This document shows positions 33,621 through 41,195 of a stretch of 64,000 nt of DNA, piece after piece; within the stretch, counting starts at the first letter, position 1; the number at the start of each line of letters is the position of its first letter. The notes beneath the pieces are model-generated. The model made no database searches. It was not told the DNA's origin and saw only the letters and a program-made list of their open reading frames with translations. A program made the position numbers and the translations under genes. Source of the DNA: an uncultured Oscillospiraceae bacterium (GTDB taxonomy: Bacteria > Bacillota > Clostridia > Oscillospirales > Oscillospiraceae); NCBI GenBank assembly GCA_947627325.1, contig CANQVO010000001.1, positions 186,001 to 250,000 of the forward strand, in the 5' to 3' direction.

Positions 33621-33779
33621 TTACCTCTCCTCCCACCTTGGGCTATGCTTTCCGTTGGGGGCGCTGGGGCATTTTCCGGGGATCGTGGGCGTAAAAGCCG
33701 GTTTCCGCCCGCTGGCGGTCGTCTGTTGGCTCCCCCGCTTCCCGCAGAATTGACAGACCGCGACCCAAGATGTGGCCAT
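33621..33779 (-). CDS. 52-residue zinc-ribbon microprotein, first gene of the AAA+ cassette
   Basis: An ATG at 33779 with GGGAGGAG eight bases upstream opens a 52-codon frame to TAA at 33621. The peptide begins MATSWVAVCQFCGKRGSQ and ends GKCPSAPNGKHSPRWEER. Cys9 and Cys12 (CQFC) with Cys37 (GKC) and His45 (GKH) form a plausible zinc knuckle, and the P-G-K-C...G-K-H-x-P-x-W ending is a pattern I have seen in short hypothetical proteins of Firmicutes. It is promoter-proximal, 30 bases before the AAA+ gene. Function unknown; an adaptor or nucleic-acid-binding role is possible. Confidence 0.78.
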   Translation of the reverse strand: MATSWVAVCQFCGKRGSQQTTASGRKPAFTPTIPGKCPSAPNGKHSPRWEER

Positions 33780-33812
33780 GTGAAACTCCTCCCTTTCTCG
33801 TCTTAATATATT

Positions 33813-33833
33813 AGATAACGTTTATCGTTATCT
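33813..33833. promoter_or_regulatory. Inverted-repeat operator of the AAA+ cassette
   Basis: AGATAACG-TTTAT-CGTTATCT, perfect 8-bp arms, lies 9-29 bases downstream of the minus-strand -10 box and 64 bases upstream of the divergent XRE start. This is a classic place for repression by the adjacent XRE protein. Confidence 0.75.
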
Positions 33834-33841
33834 TTCGACAT

Positions 33842-33870
33842 ATTCTACCACACCTTTTTTCCATTTACAA
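33842..33870 (-). promoter_or_regulatory. Promoter of the AAA+ cassette
   Basis: TTGTAA (33870-33865), a 17-base spacer and TAGAAT (33847-33842), 63 bases before the microprotein ATG. It sits in an unusually AT-rich island. Confidence 0.75.
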
Positions 33871-33896
33871 TAGCAAATTGGAGGTGCTATACGATA

Positions 33897-34235
33897 ATGG
33901 AGAAAAAACAGCTTGTGGAAATTGGCCGCCGTCTGCGCCAGCGGCGGAGCGAGCTGGGTCTGACCCGGGAGAAAATGTCCGAGCTGGCCGATATCGGCGC
34001 GGGTTACTATGGTCAGCTGGAGGTGGGCACCTCTCAGATGTCGGTGGACACCCTTTTGAAGCTGTCGGGGGCCATGCACCTGCCCATGGAATACATCCTG
34101 CTGGGCGAGGGCTGGGAGCCCGGGGATCCCGACCCGGTCATCGACCTTTTACGGCACTGCACCCCCAGGGAGTTGAAGCTGGCCCAGGAGGTCCTGACGC
34201 TCTTTTTGGCGAAACAGGACCCTATGGGATCTTAA
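33897..34235 (+). CDS. XRE-family regulator divergent from the AAA+ cassette
   Basis: 112 residues. The helix-turn-helix spans ~8-62 (IGRRLRQRRSELGLTREKMSELADIGAGYYGQLEVGTSQMSV...LLKLSGAM). The C-terminal half (EYILLGEG..., TPRELKLAQEVLTLFL) is a short dimerisation-like helix. GGAGGTGC precedes the ATG at an 11-base distance. It is divergent from the microprotein/AAA+ operon with a perfect palindrome between the two, so it is most likely its repressor. A terminator hairpin follows at 34250. Confidence 0.85.
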   Translation: MEKKQLVEIGRRLRQRRSELGLTREKMSELADIGAGYYGQLEVGTSQMSVDTLLKLSGAMHLPMEYILLGEGWEPGDPDPVIDLLRHCTPRELKLAQEVLTLFLAKQDPMGS

Positions 34236-34249
34236 CACGGGAAAAAAGC

Positions 34250-34278
34250 AAAAAGGTTAGCCACCGGCTAACCTTTTT
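34250..34278 (+). terminator. Terminator of the XRE gene; contains GTTAGCC palindrome copy 2
   Basis: AAAAAGGTTAGCC-ACC-GGCTAACCTTTTT, a perfect 13-bp hairpin with a U-tract, 14 bases after the XRE stop. A TATAAT box (34283-34288) directly follows and probably starts the next gene; its -35 is weak. Confidence 0.82.
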
Positions 34279-34317
34279 GTGTTATAATACCGCTAGAATA
34301 GAGGCGAGGTGATGGAG

Positions 34318-34737
34318 ATGAAGACCACCGATGAACTGGTCCACGAGATCAGGGCCTCTGGCGACATTCTGGACTATTTGGAGCGCAACAGCGCGGAGAT
34401 GCAGGTGGACAGTCTGCCGGAGTATCTGAAGGGCTGGCTCGCGCGCAAAAAGCTGACCAAGGCGGACGTGGTGCGCCGCTCCAACCTGAACCGGGCCTAC
34501 GTCTACCAGATCTTCCTGGGCCGGAAGTACCCCTCCCGGGACAAGGTGATCGCCCTGGCCTTCGGCCTGGGGCTGGACGCGGAGGAGGTCCAGACCCTGC
34601 TGAAGCAGGCGGGCTACCGGGAGCTCTACCCCCGGGACCCCCGGGACGCGCTGTTGCTCTACGCCTTCAGCCAGGGCCAGGACATTTTGGAGGCCAACGA
34701 GCTCCTCTTCGACCACAACATCGAAGTGTTGGAATAG
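34318..34737 (+). CDS. Helix-turn-helix regulator paired with the Ser/Thr kinase
   Basis: 139 residues from the ATG at 34318 (GGCGAGGTGATGGAG in front; ATG at 34312 is the alternative). MKTTDELVHEIRASGDILDYLERN is an N-terminal helix. Residues ~40-100 are an XRE-like HTH (WLARKKLTKADVVRRSNLNRAYVYQIFLGRKYPSRDKVIALAFGL), followed by LLKQAGYRELYPRDPRDALLLYAFSQG. Similar HTH genes lie beside membrane Ser/Thr kinases in other clostridia. Here the pair is convergent, sharing a terminator, so the kinase may act on this regulator; that link is inferred. Confidence 0.85.
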   Translation: MKTTDELVHEIRASGDILDYLERNSAEMQVDSLPEYLKGWLARKKLTKADVVRRSNLNRAYVYQIFLGRKYPSRDKVIALAFGLGLDAEEVQTLLKQAGYRELYPRDPRDALLLYAFSQGQDILEANELLFDHNIEVLE

Positions 34738-34741
34738 AAAC

Positions 34742-34776
34742 GCCGCCGGCTCGCGCTTGAGCCGGCGGCTTTTTTT
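34742..34776 (+). terminator. Terminator of the HTH gene
   Basis: GCCGCCGGCTC-GCGCTT-GAGCCGGCGGC followed by seven Ts. Its tail overlaps the kinase stop codon on the other strand, so the convergent transcripts overlap slightly. Confidence 0.9.
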
Positions 34777-35944
34777 AGAAAATGGGGGTGTCGAACACGT
34801 CCAGGGCGTAGAGAGCCCGCACCGCCGGGCCGTACCGCTCCGGCGACGCCTGGCACGCCTGTGGGTCGATCAGAGGGGTGACCGAGCCGTCCCGCGCCGC
34901 CGCGCACAGGCCCAAAAACCGCTCGTAGCGGTACTCCCCGGTGTAGACGCTGCAGCTCACCTCAAAGACGCCGAAGAGGGCGCCGTCCGCCTCGTCCAGA
35001 TAGCCGGTGTAGATCACGCCACGGTCCGGGTAGGCCGCCTGGACCCGCGCCGCCTGGCGGGAGACGTCCCCGGTGTACCGCCGCCCCACCATTCGGTCCG
35101 TCTTCAGCTTGTCCACGTCCAGCCCCTGGAACACCCGGGTCCGCTCCAGCCACGCCGTCTCGAAGATGGCCCCGTGGAGCACCTCCCGGAACTCCCCGTC
35201 GGTGGCGATGCCGTAGCCGATGATGGCCAGGTAGTAGAGCTGCCAGGCGAGGATCAGGAGCAAGGCGGGCCGCAGGAGCCACCGCCGCGCCCGCCCCAGC
35301 CAGACGGCCCGGCGGATCTGGCCCACCGAGCGGTAGCGGTCCTTGGGGTCCAGGGCGGTGCACTTTCGCAGGAGCTTTTTCCACCGCCGCTTCCGGGCCA
35401 GGGGGCCCAGGAGTTGGCGGAAGGTGACCCCCAGGGCGTAGATGTCCGCCCGGGCGTCGGTCTGGGCAAAGCCGTACTGCTCCGGCGGGGCGTAGCCCCG
35501 GGTGCCCAGCAGGCGGGTGTCCTGGTCGGCCTGGGGCCGCTCCTCCCGGGCGGCGTCGAAGTCGATGAGCCGCAGGTGGCCGTCGGCGGCCAGCATCAGG
35601 TTGGAGGGCTTGATGTCCCGGTGGAGGATGCCCTGGCCGTGGAGAAATTCCAGCACGTCGCACAGCTCCAGCAGGATCCGGGTCAACTGCCCCTGCCCCA
35701 GGGTCAGGTGGGCCAGATCCGCCCCGTCGATGTACTCCTCCAGGATGACGGTCCTGCCCTCCTCCCGGCGCACCTCCTCGATGGCGGGCAGATAGGGGTG
35801 GCGCAGGCCCTGGAGCCGCTGGTAGACCGGGGCATCCCCCGCCAGCTCCTTGCGGACGTAGCGCCGCCCCGTCTCCCCGTCCCGCATCAGCACCACCCGC
35901 CCCCGCTCCGAGACCCGCAGGATCTCCAACCCCTCCAACGTCAT
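34775..35944 (-). CDS. Membrane Ser/Thr protein kinase with extracellular domain
   Basis: 389 residues from the ATG at 35944 (GGAAGGAGGC in front). Kinase domain ~1-200: invariant Lys32 (VRKEL), catalytic loop HRDIKPSNL (108-116), metal-binding DFD (128-130) in place of the usual DFG, and APPEQYGF (152-159) in the activation segment. The Gly-rich loop is degenerate, as in PknB-like small kinases with short N-lobes. A membrane helix at ~224-246 leads to a ~140-residue outer domain without PASTA repeats. Own promoter at 36010-35982. The outer domain's ligand is unknown. Confidence 0.88.
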   Translation of the reverse strand: MTLEGLEILRVSERGRVVLMRDGETGRRYVRKELAGDAPVYQRLQGLRHPYLPAIEEVRREEGRTVILEEYIDGADLAHLTLGQGQLTRILLELCDVLEFLHGQGILHRDIKPSNLMLAADGHLRLIDFDAAREERPQADQDTRLLGTRGYAPPEQYGFAQTDARADIYALGVTFRQLLGPLARKRRWKKLLRKCTALDPKDRYRSVGQIRRAVWLGRARRWLLRPALLLILAWQLYYLAIIGYGIATDGEFREVLHGAIFETAWLERTRVFQGLDVDKLKTDRMVGRRYTGDVSRQAARVQAAYPDRGVIYTGYLDEADGALFGVFEVSCSVYTGEYRYERFLGLCAAARDGSVTPLIDPQACQASPERYGPAVRALYALDVFDTPIF

Positions 35945-35981
35945 ACCCACGCCTCCTTCCCCTGGACTATGTCTTTGGGCT

Positions 35982-36010
35982 AGTGTACCACATTTCATCC
36001 GGGAGCGCAA
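35982..36010 (-). promoter_or_regulatory. Promoter of the Ser/Thr kinase gene
   Basis: TTGCGC (36010-36005), a 17-base spacer and TACACT (35987-35982), 37 bases before the ATG. Confidence 0.6.
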
Positions 36011-36133
36011 AAGCCCCCGTCTGTCCAGTGGGGAGGCACACCCGGATGCCCTGCCGGGGCTTATCGCGGCCTTTGCCCCAAAAATGCCGCGGGGCCATCC
36101 CCATTACGGTTTGCCTTTTGCGCCACATTTCAC

Positions 36134-36174
36134 AAAAAAACAGAGCCGCCGCGGCATATTCGCCGCGGCGGCTC
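36134..36174 (-). terminator. Terminator of the O-acyltransferase operon
   Basis: On the minus strand, GAGCCGCCGCGGC, a six-base loop and its complement, then TGTTTTTTT. The 120 bases between this and the kinase promoter show nothing else. Confidence 0.9.
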
Positions 36175-36187
36175 GTCGGTTGGCTGT

Positions 36188-37567
36188 TCAGAATCGGAAG
36201 TACAAAAACGGACTATATCCGCTCCCGACCATATAGCAGATCGCGATGCCAAACACCAGCACCAGGAGAAATTCTGAAGCGGCCCGCACCGCCGCGTTCC
36301 CCCGGGCCGACGCCCGGAGCTTGGGGTGGGGCACGGAGAGGACGATCCCGGCGATCAGGAAGAACCAGTACTGCCGGTTCATGATGAAGGCGAAGTTCAC
36401 CATGTCCCGCCCCGCCGGGACAAACATCCCCCGGAGGTAGCCCACCGCGGCGCCCAGACTGTCCGCCCGGAAGAGCACCCAGCCGATGAGGATGACCAGC
36501 AGGGCGTAGAGGTGCCGGACCACCCTGGGGAGTTTTTCCAGCACGCGCTTGAAACCCAGCCGCTCGATGATCAGAAACACGGCGTAGAACAGGCCCCAGG
36601 CGATGAAGTTGAAGCTGGCCCCATGCCACAGGCCGGTGAGGAAGAAGACGATCAAAAGGTTGACGTAGGTACGCGCGGCCCCCTTCCGGCTCCCGCCCAA
36701 GGGGATATACAGGTAATCCCGGAACCAGGAGCTCAGGGAGATGTGCCATCTTCTCCAAAACTCCTGGATGGACTGGGAGATATAGGGGTAGTTGAAGTTC
36801 TCCAGGAAGTCGAACCCAAAGAGCTTGCCCAGCCCGATGGCCATGTCCGAATAACCGCTGAAGTCGAAGAAGATCTGCAGAGCGTAGGCGACGATCCCGA
36901 TCCAGTTGGCGATCAGGGAGGGGTATTGCCCCGCGAAGACCGTATCCACCAGGGTGGAGAGTTGGTCGGCGATCAGGATCTTTTTGGAGAAGCCGACCAT
37001 GAACCGTATCACGCCCTCCCGGGCCATCTCCCAGGTGGCGGTCCGCTCCCCGATTTGCTTTTCCACATCCACATATCGCACAATGGGCCCGGCGATCAAC
37101 TGGGGGAACAGGGAGATGTACAGCCCCAGGTCCAGGATGTTCCTCTGCGCCCGCACGCCGCCCCTGTACACGTCGATCACGTAGGACATGATCTGGAAGG
37201 TGTAGAAGGAGATCCCGATGGGCAGGGCGATCTGCCGGATCGCGATGGCGCTGCCGCTGAGTTGGTTGAAGGTGTCCACCGCGAAATTCAGATACTTAAA
37301 GACGAACAGCATCCCCAGGTTGTACGCCACCGCTACCACGAGCCCCGCCCGCTTGAGCTTCCAGTCCTTCTCCACCACAAAGCCCAGGGCGTAGTTCACC
37401 GCGATGGACAAAAGCATGATGGCGATATTCCTCGGCTCGCCCCAGGCGTAAAAGAACAGGGACGCCAGGAATAGGATCGCATTTCGATACCGCTCCGCGG
37501 CGATGAAATACACCGCCAGCAGAACGGGCAAAAATCCAAATAAAAAGACCGACGAGGAAAATACCAT
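36188..37567 (-). CDS. MBOAT-family O-acyltransferase (AlgI-like)
   Basis: 459 residues, about 10-11 membrane helices. The MBOAT signature region RRWHISLSSWFRDYLYIPLGG (residues ~272-292) and the catalytic histidine segment LTGLWHGASFNFIAWG (~314-329) match AlgI/PatA-type membrane acyltransferases. It moves acyl groups across the membrane for O-acetylation of an extracytoplasmic glycan. The partner gene upstream shares one base with its start (TAATG). DltB was considered but no dltA/dltC is present. Substrate could be peptidoglycan, wall glycan or the polymer made by the 18-kb cluster. Confidence 0.9.
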   Translation of the reverse strand: MVFSSSVFLFGFLPVLLAVYFIAAERYRNAILFLASLFFYAWGEPRNIAIMLLSIAVNYALGFVVEKDWKLKRAGLVVAVAYNLGMLFVFKYLNFAVDTFNQLSGSAIAIRQIALPIGISFYTFQIMSYVIDVYRGGVRAQRNILDLGLYISLFPQLIAGPIVRYVDVEKQIGERTATWEMAREGVIRFMVGFSKKILIADQLSTLVDTVFAGQYPSLIANWIGIVAYALQIFFDFSGYSDMAIGLGKLFGFDFLENFNYPYISQSIQEFWRRWHISLSSWFRDYLYIPLGGSRKGAARTYVNLLIVFFLTGLWHGASFNFIAWGLFYAVFLIIERLGFKRVLEKLPRVVRHLYALLVILIGWVLFRADSLGAAVGYLRGMFVPAGRDMVNFAFIMNRQYWFFLIAGIVLSVPHPKLRASARGNAAVRAASEFLLVLVFGIAICYMVGSGYSPFLYFRF

Positions 37568-39153
37568 TACCGGGCACCCCCAATGTATCGCAGCATAAGG
37601 GCCAGATCTCTGTTGTCCGTGCTTCCACTTATAGCGCTGGGGATAACGGATCGAGAGCAGTTTACCGTCACCACATAGCTGTCGTTTTCATCCCGCTGGA
37701 ATTGGTCGGGCGGCAGGATCATCCGCACATCTCCAGGGGCAGTATAGGTCTCCCGGCGGACCACCGTTCCGTTCACAGCGACCTCCACCTGCTGCGGCTC
37801 GCCGGGCTCTGCCGTGTGTCCATCCACCGAGAAGACGATCTCCAACCCGTTGTTCGAGATGCTCTCGCTGTGGAGCGGGACCCTGAACGAGGGCTGGGTC
37901 CAGGCATACTCGTCTCCTCGGCCATAGACCCCCCTGACCAGTTCCAGATCCCAAGTCTCTGCCCGGCTCGCGTCCAGGCACGCGGGATAATAATCGCTTT
38001 TTGGCGCGGGCACATAGTGGTCCAGGTAGGCGTCCAGGTAGTCGATGAATCCATGGGTATCGTAGACCAGCTCCGACTCTACGACCTCCAGCACCACAAA
38101 GTCCACGCGATCCAGGCACGTCTGCAGGTCCAGGTTTTCCCAATTCCCATTCAAAAGCTGCTGCTTCCCATCCGGCCCACGCAGGGAGTTGCTCCGATCA
38201 ATAGACCAAATCGAGACGTCCGCAAGGGGGTCGCCGATATCCCGGCAAAGTCCCAGTCCAAAGGAGTCGCCCATCAGCAGGATATCCAGTTCCGGTACAG
38301 GCCCCTCTTCCGCCGGCTGGGTGGTGTACTCGTAGTAATCCACGTTCTGAGGCAACCAGACATTGAGCAGGTTAAATACGTCCGAATCTCTCCAAAACGG
38401 CGTCTTGCTCGTTTTCACCCCAGTGATCTCTATGTTCTGGTAGGTCTCCCCGGACAGGGCGGACAGATCGTTGACGATCCTCTGGGACGCCAACTGCTCA
38501 TAGGTCCTGGACCAGTGTATGCCGGTGGGATAAAACGCCGGGTATTCCAGGCTGTCCTTCATGTCCGAGCAGATCAGATAGGGGACATCGGTGGCTGAGA
38601 TAAGCTCCCGGAAGAGATCCACCACGCGGACCCCGCCGGGCTGGGCCATAGCCACATAGTTCTGGGGTATATCCTCGGGGTACAGATCAGCCTTGCTGGG
38701 CGCGATATAGACATACAGATGTTTCCCGACCGCCCTTAATTTTCGGTCCACAGAGGCCATGTGGTCCACAACGTCCCGCATACGCTGTGCCCGCGCGGGG
38801 TCGGAATAGTCATAATTGCCCAGCGCCAACTCCGCCTCCACATACGCTGTCTCAAAAATCGATCCGTGGTTCCCCACGATCCGGTTTCCCAGGCCGAAGC
38901 CCTCATATCGGATCGTATTATAGGTCCTTGTAAACGCGCCCCGCAGCGGCATATTCTCCTCCATCCAGGCGCCGTAGTCCTTCTGGAAGGTCCCGTCCAA
39001 AAATGTGTGGGCGGACAGCTCCGGCTTCTCCACCGAATCTGTGTATCCCAACAATGGCACGTCAAGCCGGACGCCGGCCAGTTTTCCCGTCAGCCCCAGC
39101 AGGATCGGCGCGAAAATAACGGCTAAAAACACCCAAACAACAGCTTTTTTCAT
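37567..39153 (-). CDS. AlgX/AlgJ-like SGNH acetyl-transferase partner
   Basis: 528 residues. N-terminal membrane anchor (~4-25), then the AlgJ/X/DHHW-type extracytoplasmic fold: YGAWMEENMPLRGAF (46-60), IAPSKADLYPEDIPQNY, PTGIHWSRTYEQLA with the catalytic-type His-Trp, and LLMGDSFGLGL carrying the nucleophile-like serine. Alginate enzymes have Asp-x-His in the HW motif; here Gly-Ile-His-Trp appears. The C-terminal ~150 residues look like a beta-sandwich binding module. It should accept the acyl group brought by the adjoining MBOAT protein and place it on a polysaccharide. Confidence 0.82.
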   Translation of the reverse strand: MKKAVVWVFLAVIFAPILLGLTGKLAGVRLDVPLLGYTDSVEKPELSAHTFLDGTFQKDYGAWMEENMPLRGAFTRTYNTIRYEGFGLGNRIVGNHGSIFETAYVEAELALGNYDYSDPARAQRMRDVVDHMASVDRKLRAVGKHLYVYIAPSKADLYPEDIPQNYVAMAQPGGVRVVDLFRELISATDVPYLICSDMKDSLEYPAFYPTGIHWSRTYEQLASQRIVNDLSALSGETYQNIEITGVKTSKTPFWRDSDVFNLLNVWLPQNVDYYEYTTQPAEEGPVPELDILLMGDSFGLGLCRDIGDPLADVSIWSIDRSNSLRGPDGKQQLLNGNWENLDLQTCLDRVDFVVLEVVESELVYDTHGFIDYLDAYLDHYVPAPKSDYYPACLDASRAETWDLELVRGVYGRGDEYAWTQPSFRVPLHSESISNNGLEIVFSVDGHTAEPGEPQQVEVAVNGTVVRRETYTAPGDVRMILPPDQFQRDENDSYVVTVNCSRSVIPSAISGSTDNRDLALMLRYIGGAR

Positions 39154-39220
39154 AATATGACCCCATTTTATCTTGATATCTGGTCGGCCCCACGGCCACC
39201 CGGGCGTGGGGGTCCCTCTC

Positions 39221-39466
39221 CTATTGCGGCTGCTCCCGAATCTCCATATGATCCAGCGCGAACTGCAGCGCCATGTTGATCAACTCATTCCGGGAACGGT
39301 TGGTCCTGGCCGAGAGTTCGTTGTATTTTTCCTGTATCGTTCGGTCGATACGGATCGTCATCGTCACTCCCCTGTCCTCTTTGGGCGTAATGATAAACTT
39401 CTCCACGGCGTCACACTTCCTCACTGTTTGTTTGTATTTTTGTATTATAATTTTTACATTTGCCAT
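39221..39466 (-). CDS. Small ribbon-helix-helix protein
   Basis: 81 residues from the ATG at 39466. TMTIRIDRTIQEKYNELSARTNRSRNELINMALQFAL (residues ~35-71) is a complete Arc/CopG-type ribbon-helix-helix. A start at the internal MTIRID (with GGACAGGGGAG in front) would give a 46-residue minimal form. No toxin gene accompanies it. It is 67 bases upstream of the AlgX-like gene on the same strand and may regulate the acyltransferase pair. Confidence 0.72.
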   Translation of the reverse strand: MANVKIIIQKYKQTVRKCDAVEKFIITPKEDRGVTMTIRIDRTIQEKYNELSARTNRSRNELINMALQFALDHMEIREQPQ

Positions 39467-39639
39467 CTTGCTATATCACAAAATGCGTTGAATTTTTAAT
39501 GTGCTTTGTGTTAAGCCATGGTCGGCGGCAGTCTGCGGCACAACAAACGGGCGCGGCCGAGGCCACGCCCGTCTCTTTCACGGTCCCGCGCGCCCCGCCG
39601 GAACGCGCGTTTTGGAGGCCGCCCCACGGCGGCGGGGAC

Positions 39640-39674
39640 AAAAAGAGAGCGGACCGGGTGGTCCGCTCTTTTTG
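39640..39674. terminator. Terminator of the MATE gene
   Basis: AAAAAGAGAGCGGACC-GGGT-GGTCCGCTCTTTTT, symmetrical and usable on both strands. The 170 bases on its left towards the ribbon-helix-helix gene hold no supported feature. Confidence 0.88.
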
Positions 39675-39687
39675 GGAATGGGGGTTT

Positions 39688-41031
39688 TTACGGCTCGAAG
39701 GTCTTTTTGTGGAGGAAGGCCAGGGTGAAGGGGATGCAAAAGAGGCCGGTGAGCATATCGGCCAGGGGCTGGGAGATCTGGATGCCCAGGAGGCCCCAGA
39801 GGTGGGTGGTGAGCATCAGGGTGGGGATGAACATCAGCCCCGAGCGCATCAGGGACAGCAGGGAGGACAGCTCCGGCTTGCGGATGCTCTGGTAGAGCAT
39901 ATTCACCGGCACCGACAAGGGCAGGAACATGACCCCCACGCAGGCCCAGCGCAGGGCGAAGCTGCCGATTTGAATGACCTGGGGGCTGTGCTGGAACAGG
40001 TAGACGATGGACCCGGCGAAAATGAAGCCCGGCACGGCCAGGCAGGCCACGAACACCAGGCCCACCCCCATGGTGATCAGCAGCCCCTTCTTCACCCGGC
40101 CGTACTCCCGGGCCTGGTAGTTGAAGGAGGCCACCGGCTGGAAGCCCTGGCCGATGCCCAGGCCCACGCACATGACAAAGGCGCTGAAGCGGTTGACCAC
40201 GCTCATGGCGGCGATGGCCGCGTCCCCGTAGACCTTGGTCAGGTTGTTCAAAAGGCCGTTGGAGATGGAGCTGAGCCCCTGGCGGATCAGGGCGGGAAAA
40301 CCCACCCGGGCGATGGTGAAATAGACGTGCCTCTGGCGGCTGACGGAGGAGATGCGGATGTGGCTCTGGGCCATTTTTTGGAAGAAGTAGAGCAGGATGA
40401 AAAAGCTGATGACCTGGGACACCGCCGTGGAGATGCCCGCCCCCAGCACCCCCAGGGAGAAGATGCGGATGAGGATGTAGTCCCCAAAGATGTTGAGCAG
40501 ACCGCCTGTCACCAGGCCGATCATGGCGTAGAACGCCTTGCCCTCGTAGCGAAGGTCGTTGTTGATAACGAAGGAGCCGATGAGCATGGGGGCGCTGATG
40601 AGCACGCAGGCGCCGTACTGCCGGGCGTAGGGCAGGATGGTCTCGGTACTGCCCAGCAGGCGCATGAAGGGGGTCAGGAACAACAGCCCGCCCACCAACA
40701 GCACAAGGCCGATGCTGATGCCGGTGAAAAAGGCGGTGGAGGCGTACTCCGAGGCTTTTTTCTGGTCCCCGTCGGCCAGGGATTTGGACACCATGGTGCC
40801 CGAGCCCTGGCCCAGCATGAAGGCGAAGGCCTGGATGACCGCCTGGAGGGTGAAGAGAATGCCCGTGGCGCCCTGCTGGCTCTCCCCCAGCGTCCCCACA
40901 AAATAGGTGTCCGCCATGTTGTAGATGTTGGTCACCAGCATGGAGATGGTGGTGGGGATGCCCAGAGTGATGATGAGCTTGGCCAGGGGGGTCTTGGTCA
41001 TTCTGTCGTAGTGGGCCTTCGCGTCTGTCAT
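39688..41031 (-). CDS. MATE-family efflux transporter
   Basis: 447 residues, twelve predicted membrane helices in two halves. The first half starts TPLAKLIITLGIPTTISMLVTNIYNMADTYFVGTLG, the MATE entry signature; GFQPVASFNYQAREYGRVKKGL in the second half is the conserved repeat of that loop. It exports cationic drugs or metabolites using Na+ or H+. It has its own promoter and terminator. Substrate unknown. Confidence 0.93.
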   Translation of the reverse strand: MTDAKAHYDRMTKTPLAKLIITLGIPTTISMLVTNIYNMADTYFVGTLGESQQGATGILFTLQAVIQAFAFMLGQGSGTMVSKSLADGDQKKASEYASTAFFTGISIGLVLLVGGLLFLTPFMRLLGSTETILPYARQYGACVLISAPMLIGSFVINNDLRYEGKAFYAMIGLVTGGLLNIFGDYILIRIFSLGVLGAGISTAVSQVISFFILLYFFQKMAQSHIRISSVSRQRHVYFTIARVGFPALIRQGLSSISNGLLNNLTKVYGDAAIAAMSVVNRFSAFVMCVGLGIGQGFQPVASFNYQAREYGRVKKGLLITMGVGLVFVACLAVPGFIFAGSIVYLFQHSPQVIQIGSFALRWACVGVMFLPLSVPVNMLYQSIRKPELSSLLSLMRSGLMFIPTLMLTTHLWGLLGIQISQPLADMLTGLFCIPFTLAFLHKKTFEP

Positions 41032-41070
41032 ATGGTTCCCTTCTATTCTTCGACATATTTCGTGGGACTT

Positions 41071-41099
41071 ATTCTAGCACAAATCTTCCCCCGGCGCAA
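41071..41099 (-). promoter_or_regulatory. Promoter of the MATE gene
   Basis: TTGCGC (41099-41094), a 17-base spacer and TAGAAT (41076-41071), 40 bases before the ATG. Confidence 0.7.
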
Positions 41100-41120
41100 C
41101 TCACCGGGCCTGGACGGGAC

Positions 41121-41149
41121 AAGCGGCCTCGCGCTGGGCGAGGCCGCTT
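41121..41149 (-). terminator. Hairpin terminator of the SGNH-SLH gene
   Basis: AAGCGGCCTCGC-GCTGG-GCGAGGCCGCTT, a perfect 12-bp stem with a weak U-tract, 47 bases after the stop at 41196. Confidence 0.65.
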
Positions 41150-41195
41150 GGATGGGAATAAGCGCCGTTGAGAGCGAGCGCGGGGCCCGGGCCGG

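Noticed and set aside
36188-39153. Dlt (D-alanylation) operon
   Set aside because: The MBOAT protein is DltB-like in fold, but dltA and dltC are absent and the partner is an AlgX/AlgJ-type protein.
39221-39466. Antitoxin of a toxin-antitoxin pair
   Set aside because: The ribbon-helix-helix protein has no adjacent small toxin gene on either side.
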